Shown here in pieces: positions 56,717 to 64,000 of a stretch of DNA of 64,000 nucleotides. Numbering within the stretch: the stretch's first letter is position 1; each line of letters opens with the position of its first letter. Made by a program: the position numbers and the translations under genes. The notes under the pieces are model-generated. The model did not search any database. It saw nothing but the letters and a program-made list of their open reading frames with translations, and had not been told where the DNA came from. The DNA is from Tepidiforma thermophila (lineage in GTDB: Bacteria > Chloroflexota > Dehalococcoidia > Tepidiformales > Tepidiformaceae), in contig NZ_PDJQ01000001.1 in NCBI RefSeq assembly GCF_002563855.1, positions 558,001-622,000 on the forward strand. The letters run 5' to 3'.

Positions 56717-58150
56717 GTGACCCGGTTCCCTTCGACGCCCGACCTCGACCTCCTCTTCCGTCCCCGCTCCGTTGCTGTCGCCGGCGCCTCCACCAACGTC
56801 GACAGCCCAGGCCACGACTACCTCGAAGCGATCAAACGGCAGGGGTTCAGCGGCCCCATCTACCCCATCAACCCGAAGGCCGACACGGTCGCCGGCCTCC
56901 GCGCCTACCCCTCCCTGCGCGAGGTGCCCGGCCAGGTCGACCTCGTCATCTCCTGCGTGCCGGCCCCCGCCGTCCCGGAGCTGGTCGAACACTGCGGCGA
57001 AAAAGGCGTCCGCTTCCTCCACCTCTTCACCGGCCGGTTCAGCGAAACCGGCGACGCCGAGGCCGCCCGCCTCGAACAGGCGATCGCCCGCCGCGCGGCC
57101 GAGCTCGGAGTGCGCATCCTCGGCCCGAACGGCATGGGCCTCTACCACCCGGCCGGCGGCCTCTCCTTCCGGCCCGACTTGCCGACCGACCGGGGCGGCG
57201 TCGCCTTCCTCAGCCAGTCCGGCAACAACGCCGTCGAGGTCATCACCCGCGGCAACGCCCGCGGCCTCGCCTTCGGCAAGGTCGTCAACTACGGCAACGG
57301 GCTCGATATCACGCCGGGCGAACTCCTCCGCTACCTTGCCGACGACCCTGAGACGACGGTCATCGGCGGCTACGTCGAAGGCGTGCCTGACGGCCGCGGC
57401 TTCTACGAAGGACTGCGCGCTGCCGCCGCCCGCAAGCCGGTCATCATCCACAAGGCCGGGCGCACCCGCGCCGGCGCCCGCTCCGCGGCCTCCCACACCG
57501 CCGCCCTCGCCGGCCAGGCCGAGCTCTGGAGCACCGTCCTCCGCCAGGCCGGCGCCATCGAAGCCCGGAACCAGGACCAGCTCCTCGACCTCATGGTCGG
57601 CGCCGCGCTCCTCCGCCCGCCCGCCGGCCGGCGGATCGCCATCGTGGGCGGCGGCGGCGGGCGCAGCGTCCAGTCGGCCGATGCCGCCGAAGAGAACGGC
57701 TTCGAGGTCGTGCCCCTCCCGCATGCCGTGCGCGAACGGGTCCGCGAGCGCGCCCCCATGCTCGCCGATTGGGTCGGCAACCCGGTCGACCAGTCGATCC
57801 TCGCCGGCAGCGGCCTCTCCTCGAACGGCCTGCTCGAGCTGATGCTCGAAGGCGACCACTACGACCTCGCCATCGCCAACGTCGGCGAGGACTGGTTCTT
57901 CGGCCGGCCCGATGCCGCTGACCGGCTGAAGCACGCCTGCGGCCGGCTCGCCGCCATCGCCGCCGCCAGCACGAAGCCGGTTGCCGTCGTCCTCGGGCCC
58001 ACGGAGACGCGCAACCGCGACCACCGCGCCCTCGTCGACGAGGTCCGCGACGACTTCGTCGCCCGGGGCATCGCCGTCTTCCCGAGCGTGGAGCGCGCCG
58101 CCTTCGCCCTCGGCCGGCTCGTCCAGGCCGCGGAGCGCCGCCGGGCCTAG
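56717..58150 (+). CDS. ADP-forming acyl-CoA synthetase alpha-like protein
   Basis: A 477-residue protein with the alpha-subunit modules of NDP-forming acetate-CoA ligases: a CoA-binding Rossmann domain (FRPRSVAVAGASTN), two succinyl-CoA-synthetase-like ligase domains (GVAFLSQSGNNAV), and the phosphohistidine loop SAASHTAALAG. The ATP-grasp beta subunit is neither fused nor adjacent. So it may pair with a distant subunit, or work differently. GTG 56717 is 6 nt past TACAAT; the homology begins there. Confidence 0.85.
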   Translation: MTRFPSTPDLDLLFRPRSVAVAGASTNVDSPGHDYLEAIKRQGFSGPIYPINPKADTVAGLRAYPSLREVPGQVDLVISCVPAPAVPELVEHCGEKGVRFLHLFTGRFSETGDAEAARLEQAIARRAAELGVRILGPNGMGLYHPAGGLSFRPDLPTDRGGVAFLSQSGNNAVEVITRGNARGLAFGKVVNYGNGLDITPGELLRYLADDPETTVIGGYVEGVPDGRGFYEGLRAAAARKPVIIHKAGRTRAGARSAASHTAALAGQAELWSTVLRQAGAIEARNQDQLLDLMVGAALLRPPAGRRIAIVGGGGGRSVQSADAAEENGFEVVPLPHAVRERVRERAPMLADWVGNPVDQSILAGSGLSSNGLLELMLEGDHYDLAIANVGEDWFFGRPDAADRLKHACGRLAAIAAASTKPVAVVLGPTETRNRDHRALVDEVRDDFVARGIAVFPSVERAAFALGRLVQAAERRRA

Positions 58151-58184
58151 CATGCCGGCAGGCCGCCGGCGGGAGGTTTTGCAC

Positions 58185-58979
58185 ATGGGCACCGACGACG
58201 TCCTCGCGCACTACCGCGGAGAGGCGCTCGCCGAGCGCATCCTTGAGGCCGCCCGCGCGGCCGGCGTCCACCCGCTTACCCCGGCCGCGCTCGCCCCCGC
58301 CGACCAGTTCCACATGGGCGGCCTCCGCGCCACCCGCGAACTCGCCCGCCTCGCCGGCATCGGCCCCGGCGACCGCGTGCTCGACCTCGGCTGCGGCCTC
58401 GGCGGCCCCGCCCGCGTGCTCGCCGCCGAGTTCGGCTGCGAGGTCACGGGCGTCGACCTCTCGCCCGAGTTTGTCCGCTCGGCTGCGGTGCTGACCGAGG
58501 CCTGCGGGCTCGGCGAACGGGCCGCCTTCCGCGTGGCCGATGCGACGGCGCTCCCCTTCGCCGATGCCAACTTCGATGTCGTCTTCACCCAGCACGCGGC
58601 GATGAACATCGCCGACCGGCGCGCCTTCTGGTCCGAGGCGTACCGGGTGCTCCGGCCCGGCGGGCGGTTCGCCTTCTTCGATGTCATCCGCGGGCCGAAC
58701 CCGGCCGAGCCGGCCTACCCGCTGCCCTGGGCGGGCGACCCCGCAATCAGCTTCCTCCTCGATGCCGGGGCGACCCGCGCGCTGCTGGAGGAGGTCGGCT
58801 TCGTCATCGAGGCCTGGAACCAGCCCCCGCCGCCCGTCGGCCGTCCCGATACGTCGAGCCCCTTCTCCCTCCGCGCGGTGATGGGCGCCGGGATGGAGCA
58901 GCGGGTCGCCAATCTCGCGGCCTGCATGGCCGACGGCCGCCTCGGGCTGCTGCAGGGGGTGTGCCGCCGCCCGGCCTGA
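58185..58979 (+). CDS. class I SAM-dependent methyltransferase
   Basis: A 264-residue methyltransferase. Motif I is VLDLGCGLGGPARVLA, the acidic end of strand 2 is TGVDLSPEF, and motif IV-like VFTQHAAMNIADR precedes the post-I loop. The N-terminus (HMGGLRATRELARLAGI) is of the sarcosine/dimethylglycine or sterol-type branch. Substrate unknown. GGGAGG lies 8-9 nt before the ATG; TAGCAT is about 30 nt upstream. Confidence 0.9.
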   Translation: MGTDDVLAHYRGEALAERILEAARAAGVHPLTPAALAPADQFHMGGLRATRELARLAGIGPGDRVLDLGCGLGGPARVLAAEFGCEVTGVDLSPEFVRSAAVLTEACGLGERAAFRVADATALPFADANFDVVFTQHAAMNIADRRAFWSEAYRVLRPGGRFAFFDVIRGPNPAEPAYPLPWAGDPAISFLLDAGATRALLEEVGFVIEAWNQPPPPVGRPDTSSPFSLRAVMGAGMEQRVANLAACMADGRLGLLQGVCRRPA

Positions 58980-59045
58980 CCCTGGCTCGTCGCCCGGAGG
59001 CCGGCGCCGGGCGAAACTTGGAATATCGCGTCCCGGGGCCCTCGC

Positions 59046-60413
59046 ATGCCCGATTCCGTCGAACCCCGCCCGATGGTGCTCCGCACGTTCCGCGTGCGCA
59101 CCAGCAACCACGTCGGCGTCCTCGCCCGCGTCCTCGCCATCCTCGCCGAGCACGGCGCCTCTATCGGCGACCTCCGCACCGTCTTCATGGGCCCCCTCAG
59201 CCGCGTCCGCGATATCGAAATCGGCTTCGCCGACGCGGCCGAGATCGAGCCGGCCATCCGCGCCATCGACGCCACCGGCGAGGCCCATGTGCTCGAAGTG
59301 CGCGACGAGGTGCTCGACCTCCACGTCGGCGGCAAGCTCGTCATCCGCGCCCGCCACCCCATCGCCAGCGAGGCCGACCTCCGCCGCGTCTACACGCCCG
59401 GCGTCGGCGAAGTCGCCCGCCGCATCGCCGCCGAACCGGAGCTGGCCGACCACTACACTATGCGCGCGAGCACCGTCGCCATCGTTTCCGACGGCACCGC
59501 CATCCTCGGGCTCGGCAACCTCGGGCCGCTCGCCGCCCTCCCGATCCTCGAAGGGAAGGCCGCCATCCTCGCTGAGCTCGTCGACGTCAGCTGCGTCCCG
59601 CTGGCGGCCGGGGCCGTGCCCACAAGCGAGCTCGTGCAGGCGATCGCGACCGTTGCGCACGGCTTCGGGCTGGTCCTGCTCGAAGATATCGCCGCGCCGC
59701 GCTGCTTCGAGGTCGAAGCCGGCCTCCGGGCAGCCGGCATCTCCGTCTTCCACGATGACCAGCACGGCACCGCAGCCGTCGTCCTCGCCGCCGTCATCGG
59801 CGCTGCGGGACTGGCCGGGCTCGACCTCGCCCGCTGCCGGGTGGGCTGCATCGGCCTCGGCGCCGCCGGCACCGCAATCGCCCGCGCGCTCATGGACTAC
59901 CTCGGCCGCCCCGTCCTCGGCGCCGACCTCGACCCGGGCGCCATCGAACGGTTCCGCGCCGCCGGCGGCGAACCCTCCGACCTCGCCGCCATCATGGCCA
60001 CCTGCGACCTCGTGGTGGCGACAACGGGCCGACCGGGCCTTATCGAGCCGGCCATGGTCCGCCGCGGACAGGTGATCCTCGCCCTCTCCAACCCCGTCCC
60101 CGAGATCGAGCGCGACGTGGCGATGGCCGCCGGCGCCGCGCTGGCCACCGACGGCCGGGCGACCAACAACATGCTTGCGTTCCCCGGGCTCTGCCGGGGC
60201 GGGCTCGATGCCGGCGTCCGCGAGTTCGTCCCGGCGATCTTCCGGGCCGCCGCCGAGGCGATCGTGCAGAGCGCTCCCCCCGGGCAGCTGCTTCCCCCGC
60301 CGCTCGACCGCGCCGTTCATCGGCGGGTGGCCCGGGCCGTCGCCGGCGCGGCGATCGATGCCGGGGTCGCCACCCGCGAGGTGCCGCCCGATTACATGCT
60401 CGAAGGCCGCTGA
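59046..60413 (+). CDS. malic enzyme with N-terminal ACT domain
   Basis: A 455-residue enzyme that would oxidatively decarboxylate malate to pyruvate. Residues 10-90 are an ACT regulatory domain (FRVRTSNHVGVLARVLAILAEHGA). The catalytic part has YTPGVGEVAR, LGLGNLGPLAALPILEGK, LEDIAAPRCFEVE and FHDDQHGTA (metal Asp pair), and the nucleotide fold GCIGLGAAGTAIA. ACT domains bind amino acids or other small ligands, so allosteric control is likely. Cofactor choice cannot be read safely. Confidence 0.94.
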   Translation: MPDSVEPRPMVLRTFRVRTSNHVGVLARVLAILAEHGASIGDLRTVFMGPLSRVRDIEIGFADAAEIEPAIRAIDATGEAHVLEVRDEVLDLHVGGKLVIRARHPIASEADLRRVYTPGVGEVARRIAAEPELADHYTMRASTVAIVSDGTAILGLGNLGPLAALPILEGKAAILAELVDVSCVPLAAGAVPTSELVQAIATVAHGFGLVLLEDIAAPRCFEVEAGLRAAGISVFHDDQHGTAAVVLAAVIGAAGLAGLDLARCRVGCIGLGAAGTAIARALMDYLGRPVLGADLDPGAIERFRAAGGEPSDLAAIMATCDLVVATTGRPGLIEPAMVRRGQVILALSNPVPEIERDVAMAAGAALATDGRATNNMLAFPGLCRGGLDAGVREFVPAIFRAAAEAIVQSAPPGQLLPPPLDRAVHRRVARAVAGAAIDAGVATREVPPDYMLEGR

Positions 60414-60467
60414 CGCCCCCGAGCGCATTGACCGCCCGCCCCCCGACCCTCGACGATCAACCACGAC

Positions 60468-61187
60468 ATGGTCACCGACCTCCCCGGGCACGTCGTCGAA
60501 CAGCGCCGCGACGGACGCAAGACCGTCCTCCTCCACCGCTCGATGGCCGTCATCGGCGACGACCGCATCGAAATCAAGAGCGCCCGCGGCACCGTCATCC
60601 TCCCCCTCATCGGCCTCCTCGTCTCGTTCGCCATCGGCTGGTTCATGGTCGACCGCGGCCCCGCCCTCCCCTTCTGGCTGCTGGTCATCCTCCTCCTCGT
60701 CCTCATCATCCTCGTGCCCGTCTCGGTCATGGGGCTCGTCGGCGCCCTCGTCGGCGCCGATGTCGTCATCGATCGGCGAAAGGGCTCGGCCACCTGGCAG
60801 CAGGGCTACCTCGGCATGGGCATCGGCACCAGGGAGCTCGTCCCCTTCGCGAAAATCGACCACCTCGAAATTTGCATCGAAGGCGACCAGCCCGACCGCT
60901 GGCACGACCTCCCCGATGACCTCCGCCAGTTCTCCCTTATCCTCGTCAAGAAGAGCGGCAAACGCCTGCCCATCTGCAACGTCCCCGTGCCCGCCTACGG
61001 CCAGGAGGACGGCATGGACCGCACCCTCGCCGTCGGTCAGGCGGTCGCCGCAATGACCGGCGCCCGGCTCGACCTGCCCGCGGGCTGGGAGCTGGTCGAA
61101 ATCGACCTCGAGACCGGCCAGCCGGTCACCAAACCCGCCGGGGAACGGCCCCGGCCACGGAGGAAGCGCCATGACCGCAGCCGCTGA
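60468..61187 (+). CDS. hypothetical membrane protein with two central spans
   Basis: A 239-residue protein. An N-terminal about 40-residue soluble piece precedes two membrane segments (VILPLIGLLVSFAIGWFMV and LLVILLLVLIILVPVSVMGLVGALVG), and a larger C-terminal domain (TRELVPFAKIDHLEICIEGD) follows. It ends with a basic tail (RPRPRRKRHDRSR). No family is recognised. Its last 17 nt overlap the next gene, so the two are coupled. Confidence 0.75.
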   Translation: MVTDLPGHVVEQRRDGRKTVLLHRSMAVIGDDRIEIKSARGTVILPLIGLLVSFAIGWFMVDRGPALPFWLLVILLLVLIILVPVSVMGLVGALVGADVVIDRRKGSATWQQGYLGMGIGTRELVPFAKIDHLEICIEGDQPDRWHDLPDDLRQFSLILVKKSGKRLPICNVPVPAYGQEDGMDRTLAVGQAVAAMTGARLDLPAGWELVEIDLETGQPVTKPAGERPRPRRKRHDRSR

Positions 61188-61617
61188 CCAGGCCGCCATC
61201 GACCTCTTGATGAACGCGAAGACCATCGCCGTCGTCGGCCTCGACAGCCGCACCGACCGCCCGGCCTACCGGATCGCCAGCTACCTCAAAGAAAACGGCT
61301 ACCGGGTCATCCCGGTCCACCGGGGGCGCTTCCCGGCCGACGAAATCCTCGGCGAACGGGCCTACGCCTCCCTGCGCGACATTCCCGGGCCCGTCGACCT
61401 CGTCGACGTCTTCGTCCGCCCTGCCGATACCGACGAGGTGATCGACGACGCCATCGCCATCGGCGCAAAGTGCGTCTGGCTGCAGGAGGGCATCACCAAC
61501 GACGCCGGCATCGAGCGGGCGCGGGCGGCCGGCCTCGCCGCCATCCAGGACCGCTGCGCGAAGGTGGTCCACCAGCAGCAGGCGGCGCGCCGCGCCGGGG
61601 AGAACGCCGCAGGCTGA
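61171..61617 (+). CDS. small CoA-binding domain protein
   Basis: A 148-residue Rossmann-fold protein of the YccU/CoA-binding type. KTIAVVGLDSRTDRPAYRIASYLKENGYRVIPVHRG is the characteristic start, then DLVDVFVRPADT and VWLQEGITND. These proteins bind CoA, and some are part of acyl-CoA control; the function is not known. The C-terminal Cys-Ala-Lys tail is typical. It overlaps the preceding membrane gene by 17 nt. Confidence 0.92.
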   Translation: MTAAADQAAIDLLMNAKTIAVVGLDSRTDRPAYRIASYLKENGYRVIPVHRGRFPADEILGERAYASLRDIPGPVDLVDVFVRPADTDEVIDDAIAIGAKCVWLQEGITNDAGIERARAAGLAAIQDRCAKVVHQQQAARRAGENAAG

Positions 61618-61676
61618 ACCGCCAGGCTCCGCGTCCCGCCCTGGCCGGGTGCGCCGTGAGCCGGAGCACACCAAAA

Positions 61677-61700
61677 CGGGGCCGCCACCAGGCGGCCCCG
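61677..61700. terminator. bidirectional Rho-independent terminator
   Basis: CGGGGCCGCC and GGCGGCCCCG form a 10-bp stem around ACCA. The preceding AAAA gives TTTT on the minus strand, so it best fits the thiolase gene and also separates the two convergent genes. Confidence 0.85.
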
Positions 61701-61722
61701 CTGCATTCGCCGGACGGCCGGG

Positions 61723-62898
61723 TCAGTCGAGCCGTTCGAAGATGGTGGCGATGCCCTGCCCGCCGCCGATGCAGAGGCTGACGATGCCGTAGCGGCCGCC
61801 CGTGCGCTCCAGCTCGTACATCAGCTTCACCGTCAGGATGGCGCCGGTCGCGCCGATTGGGTGGCCGAGCGCGATGGCGCCGCCGTTCGGGTTCACCTTC
61901 TCGGGGTCGAGGCAGAGCTCGCTCGCGCAGGCGCAGGAGACGCTGGCGAACGCCTCGTTCAGCTCGATGCAGTCGATCTGGTCGAGGGTCATCTGCGCCT
62001 TTTCGAGCGCCTTCCGGATCGCCGGGATCGGGCCGGAGCCCATAATCGCCGGGTCGACGCCGGCCTCGGCCCGGGCGACGATCCGCATCCGCGGGCGGGC
62101 GCCCAGCTCCTTCGCCTTGCTCGCGCTCATCAGGACGAGTGCGGCGGCGCCGTCGTTGATGCCGCTGGCGTTGCCGGCCGTCACCACGCCGCCCTCCTTG
62201 AAGGCCGGGCGGAGCTTGGCCAGCGCCTCCACGGTCGTGGCCCGCGGGTGCTCATCGGTATCGAAGACCTTCTCCTCTTTGCCGACGCGGATGGTGATCG
62301 GGGCGATCTGCTCCTTGAACCGGCCCGCTTCGATGGCGGCGAGGGCGCGCCGCTGGCTCTCGGCGGCGAAGGCGTCCTGCGCCTCGCGGCTCACTTCGAA
62401 CCGCTCGGCGAGGTTCTCCGCCGTGATGCCCATGTGGTACCCCTTGAAGGGGTCGCTCAGCATGTGGATGATGCCGTCTTCGATCGAGTCGTGGCCGAGC
62501 CGGTACCCCTGCCGCGCCTTGCGGAGGTAGAACGGCATCCGCGTCATGTTCTCGGCGCCGCCGGCGACGACCACCCCGGCATCCCCGCTCTGGATGAGGC
62601 GCGACGCGGTATTGATCGCCTCGAGCCCGGAACCGCAGATCCGGTTCACGTTCATCGCCGGCGTGCCGATCGGCAGGCCCGCCTTCACCGCCGCGTGGCG
62701 GGAGAGGTAGGCGTCCTCGGCAACCTGCCCGACAATGCCCATGACCACGTGGTCGACCCGGTCGGGTTCGACCCCCGCGCGGTTCACCGCCTCGCGGATG
62801 ACATGGGCGGCGAGGTCGGAGGCCGGCACATCGGCGAGCGAGCCCTGGAACCGGCCGATCGCGGTGCGCACACCGCTCGTGATGACGACATCTTCCAT
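61723..62898 (-). CDS. acetyl-CoA C-acyltransferase (thiolase)
   Basis: A 391-residue thiolase that would make or cleave beta-ketoacyl-CoA. The acylated Cys is Cys88 in [10 protein letters not shown], the active-site His is in [10 protein letters not shown], and the second Cys is in [10 protein letters not shown] near the end. ELNEAFA is also conserved. The ATG at 62898 was chosen because the homology starts VVITSG; an ATG at 62919 would add seven residues. TAGAAT lies at 62972-62967. It suits acyl-CoA chemistry with the dehydrogenase at 23 kb. Confidence 0.95.
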   Translation of the reverse strand: MEDVVITSGVRTAIGRFQGSLADVPASDLAAHVIREAVNRAGVEPDRVDHVVMGIVGQVAEDAYLSRHAAVKAGLPIGTPAMNVNRICGSGLEAINTASRLIQSGDAGVVVAGGAENMTRMPFYLRKARQGYRLGHDSIEDGIIHMLSDPFKGYHMGITAENLAERFEVSREAQDAFAAESQRRALAAIEAGRFKEQIAPITIRVGKEEKVFDTDEHPRATTVEALAKLRPAFKEGGVVTAGNASGINDGAAALVLMSASKAKELGARPRMRIVARAEAGVDPAIMGSGPIPAIRKALEKAQMTLDQIDCIELNEAFASVSCACASELCLDPEKVNPNGGAIALGHPIGATGAILTVKLMYELERTGGRYGIVSLCIGGGQGIATIFERLD

Positions 62899-62997
62899 CT
62901 TCGAACATCCCGGGTGCATGGAATGCTGGAGCCCGCGGGGATGGGCCCAGGGAGCACGTGGGCTTCATTCTACGCGCGGCCTTCACCGCCGTGCCAG

Positions 62998-63036
62998 CCC
63001 ATAGCAGCCGCCCCACCGATAGCTCCGCCCTATGGG
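62998..63036. other. inverted repeat CCCATAG/CTATGGG
   Basis: Two perfect 7-bp arms 25 nt apart, A/T-rich for this genome, in the divergent gap between the thiolase and the small DUF3467-like gene. A possible operator. Confidence 0.35.
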
Positions 63037-63091
63037 TTAGAACGCGCTCCCGTCGTACCCTGCCCTCAGCATCCATCCGAGGAGCCGCCCC

Positions 63092-63385
63092 GTGAGCGAA
63101 GCCGAGCAATCCGTCCCCGAGTACTACGTCGATGCCGTCCAGATCAGCACCGGCGTCTACGGCGTCGCCCTCACCTTCGGGCTGAACCCGCCCCACCCGA
63201 CCGGCCCCCACGGCACGGTGCCGAAGGACCTCTGCGTCCTCCGGATGAGCCTCGAGCACGCCAAGGTGCTGGCCATGCTGCTGCGCGCCCAGCTGAAGGA
63301 GTACGAGCGGGAGAACGGCGAAATCCCCCTCCCGCCGAGCCTCTACACCTCGCTCGGCATCGCCCGCGAAGACTGGGGCTTCTAG
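63092..63385 (+). CDS. DUF3467-like small protein
   Basis: A 97-residue protein: YYVDAVQISTGVYGVALTFGLNP then VLRMSLEHAKVLAMLLRAQLKEYERENGEIPLP, the two halves of a DUF3467-type fold (compare the VQIG ... SPQHAKALLELL pattern). Function not established. GTG 63092 has GAGGAG 7 nt upstream. It is divergent from the thiolase and converges on radC. Confidence 0.78.
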   Translation: MSEAEQSVPEYYVDAVQISTGVYGVALTFGLNPPHPTGPHGTVPKDLCVLRMSLEHAKVLAMLLRAQLKEYERENGEIPLPPSLYTSLGIAREDWGF

Positions 63386-63394
63386 CCGGCCCGT

Positions 63395-64000
63395 TCACGC
63401 GTCGAAGGCGAGCCCCTCGCGCCGGAGCGAGACGAACCCCCGCGCGCCGATGACGACGTGGTCGAGCACGGCGATGTCGAGCATCTCGCCGGCCCGGATC
63501 AGTTCGCGCGTCAGGGCGATATCCTGCGGGCTCGGCCGCGGGTCGCCCGAGGGGTGGTTGTGGGCGAGGATCACCGACGTCGCCTCCAGCACGATCGCCT
63601 GCCGGAAGGTCTCGGCCGCGCGGATGCTGACCGCGTTGACGCTCCCGCCGTTCACGGGGGCGATGCCGCCGAGCAGCCGTCCCTTCGTATCGAGCGGGAG
63701 GGCGTAGAACTCCTCGCGCGTCTTCCCGAGCAGCCGCGGCCCGAGCAGGTCGAACACGGCCTCCGGGCGGAGGAGGGTCGGCTGCTCGCCCGGGTCGAGG
63801 GCGTGCACCCGCCGCCCGAGCTCGACCGCGGCGGCCAGCTCGGCCGCCTTGGCCGGGCCGAGGCCGTCGACCCGCTGGAGCGCCGCGGGGTCGGCGCGGA
63901 CCAGCCCGCGGAGCCCGCCGAGCGATTCGAGCAGCCGCCGGGCAAGGTCGACCACGTTTTCGCCGCGGCGGCCCGTGCGGAGGAGGATGGCCAGCAGCTC
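63395..64000 (-). CDS. radC: RadC-family protein, N-terminus outside the window
   Basis: At least 202 residues, still open at the window edge. A helix-hairpin-helix region (LQRVDGLGPAKAAELAAAVE) precedes the JAB/MPN metalloprotease-like domain with HNHPSGDPRPSPQD (His-x-His ... Asp) and a preceding Glu (REEFYAL). RadC was named as a repair protein, but its role is doubtful in E. coli. The visible part ends RREGLAFDA. Confidence 0.93.
   Translation of the reverse strand, partial: ELLAILLRTGRRGENVVDLARRLLESLGGLRGLVRADPAALQRVDGLGPAKAAELAAAVELGRRVHALDPGEQPTLLRPEAVFDLLGPRLLGKTREEFYALPLDTKGRLLGGIAPVNGGSVNAVSIRAAETFRQAIVLEATSVILAHNHPSGDPRPSPQDIALTRELIRAGEMLDIAVLDHVVIGARGFVSLRREGLAFDA

Overview
The window is about 70% G+C, rich in GTG starts, and reads as one contiguous piece of bacterial chromosome. 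The gene content (F420 cofactor genes cofD/cofC, an F420-type LLM oxidoreductase, an ECF-type vitamin B12 importer, single-membrane lipoproteins with Pro/Thr-rich stalks, MoaD next to a DUF1952-like partner, many apparently leaderless genes) suggests a Chloroflexota bacterium of the Dehalococcoidia/Tepidiforma kind. That assignment is inference from gene families, not from a marker gene comparison.

Layout. 0-7.4 kb: an exported hypothetical protein, a secreted subtilase, a G/C-skewed palindromic repeat block, an orphan phage portal protein, an orphan CpaE-like ATPase and alanine racemase. 7.4-17.4 kb: a lytic transglycosylase, then the classical envelope/segregation cluster rpmH-rnpA-yidD, a 0.8-kb gap packed with six parS sites, a beta-propeller lipoprotein, yidC, khpB (jag), a PfkB kinase, parA, parB and a RidA protein. 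17.4-20 kb: an NYN-domain protein, a 7-bp tandem array of about 66 copies, and prs. 20-30 kb: a c-di-AMP riboswitch in front of a 58-residue zinc ribbon, a DsbA-like protein whose two halves are in swapped order, hydrolases, an acyl-CoA dehydrogenase, PadR, an MFS carrier, a thioredoxin, MoaD/DUF1952, an F420-type oxidoreductase, and two lipid or phosphate enzymes.

30.3-36.2 kb is the most striking locus. A cobalamin riboswitch with its own terminator controls five closely packed genes: a surface-anchored alpha/alpha-barrel (prenyltransferase-repeat) protein, EcfT, a fused double EcfA, a second surface-anchored protein with a DUF4430/transcobalamin-beta-like domain, and a CbrT-like S component. 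Together they look like a two-piece bacterial counterpart of transcobalamin feeding an ECF importer. A membrane-tethered sigma factor, fused to a zinc-finger anti-sigma-like segment and an outside domain, converges on this operon and overlaps its last gene by 68 bp.

38-50.5 kb: a polysaccharide locus (two tandem GT4 enzymes, GT2, Wzz-like protein, O-antigen ligase), cofD-cofC with a BtuF-like binding lipoprotein, a phosphotransferase, a TPR protein and an exported EEP-family phosphatase. 50.5-64 kb: a T-box-controlled ileS, a second c-di-AMP riboswitch in front of an MFS carrier paralogous to the one at 25.4 kb, hydrolase, CoA-ligase-like, methyltransferase, malic enzyme, small CoA-binding protein, thiolase, a DUF3467-like protein and the C-terminal part of RadC.

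Regulation visible in the DNA: several genes begin 6-10 nt after a TANNNT/GACAAT hexamer with no Shine-Dalgarno sequence, as expected for leaderless mRNAs; the clearest complete promoters have a TTGACC/TTGACA -35 and an 18-nt spacer. No tRNA, rRNA, CRISPR array or insertion sequence was found.
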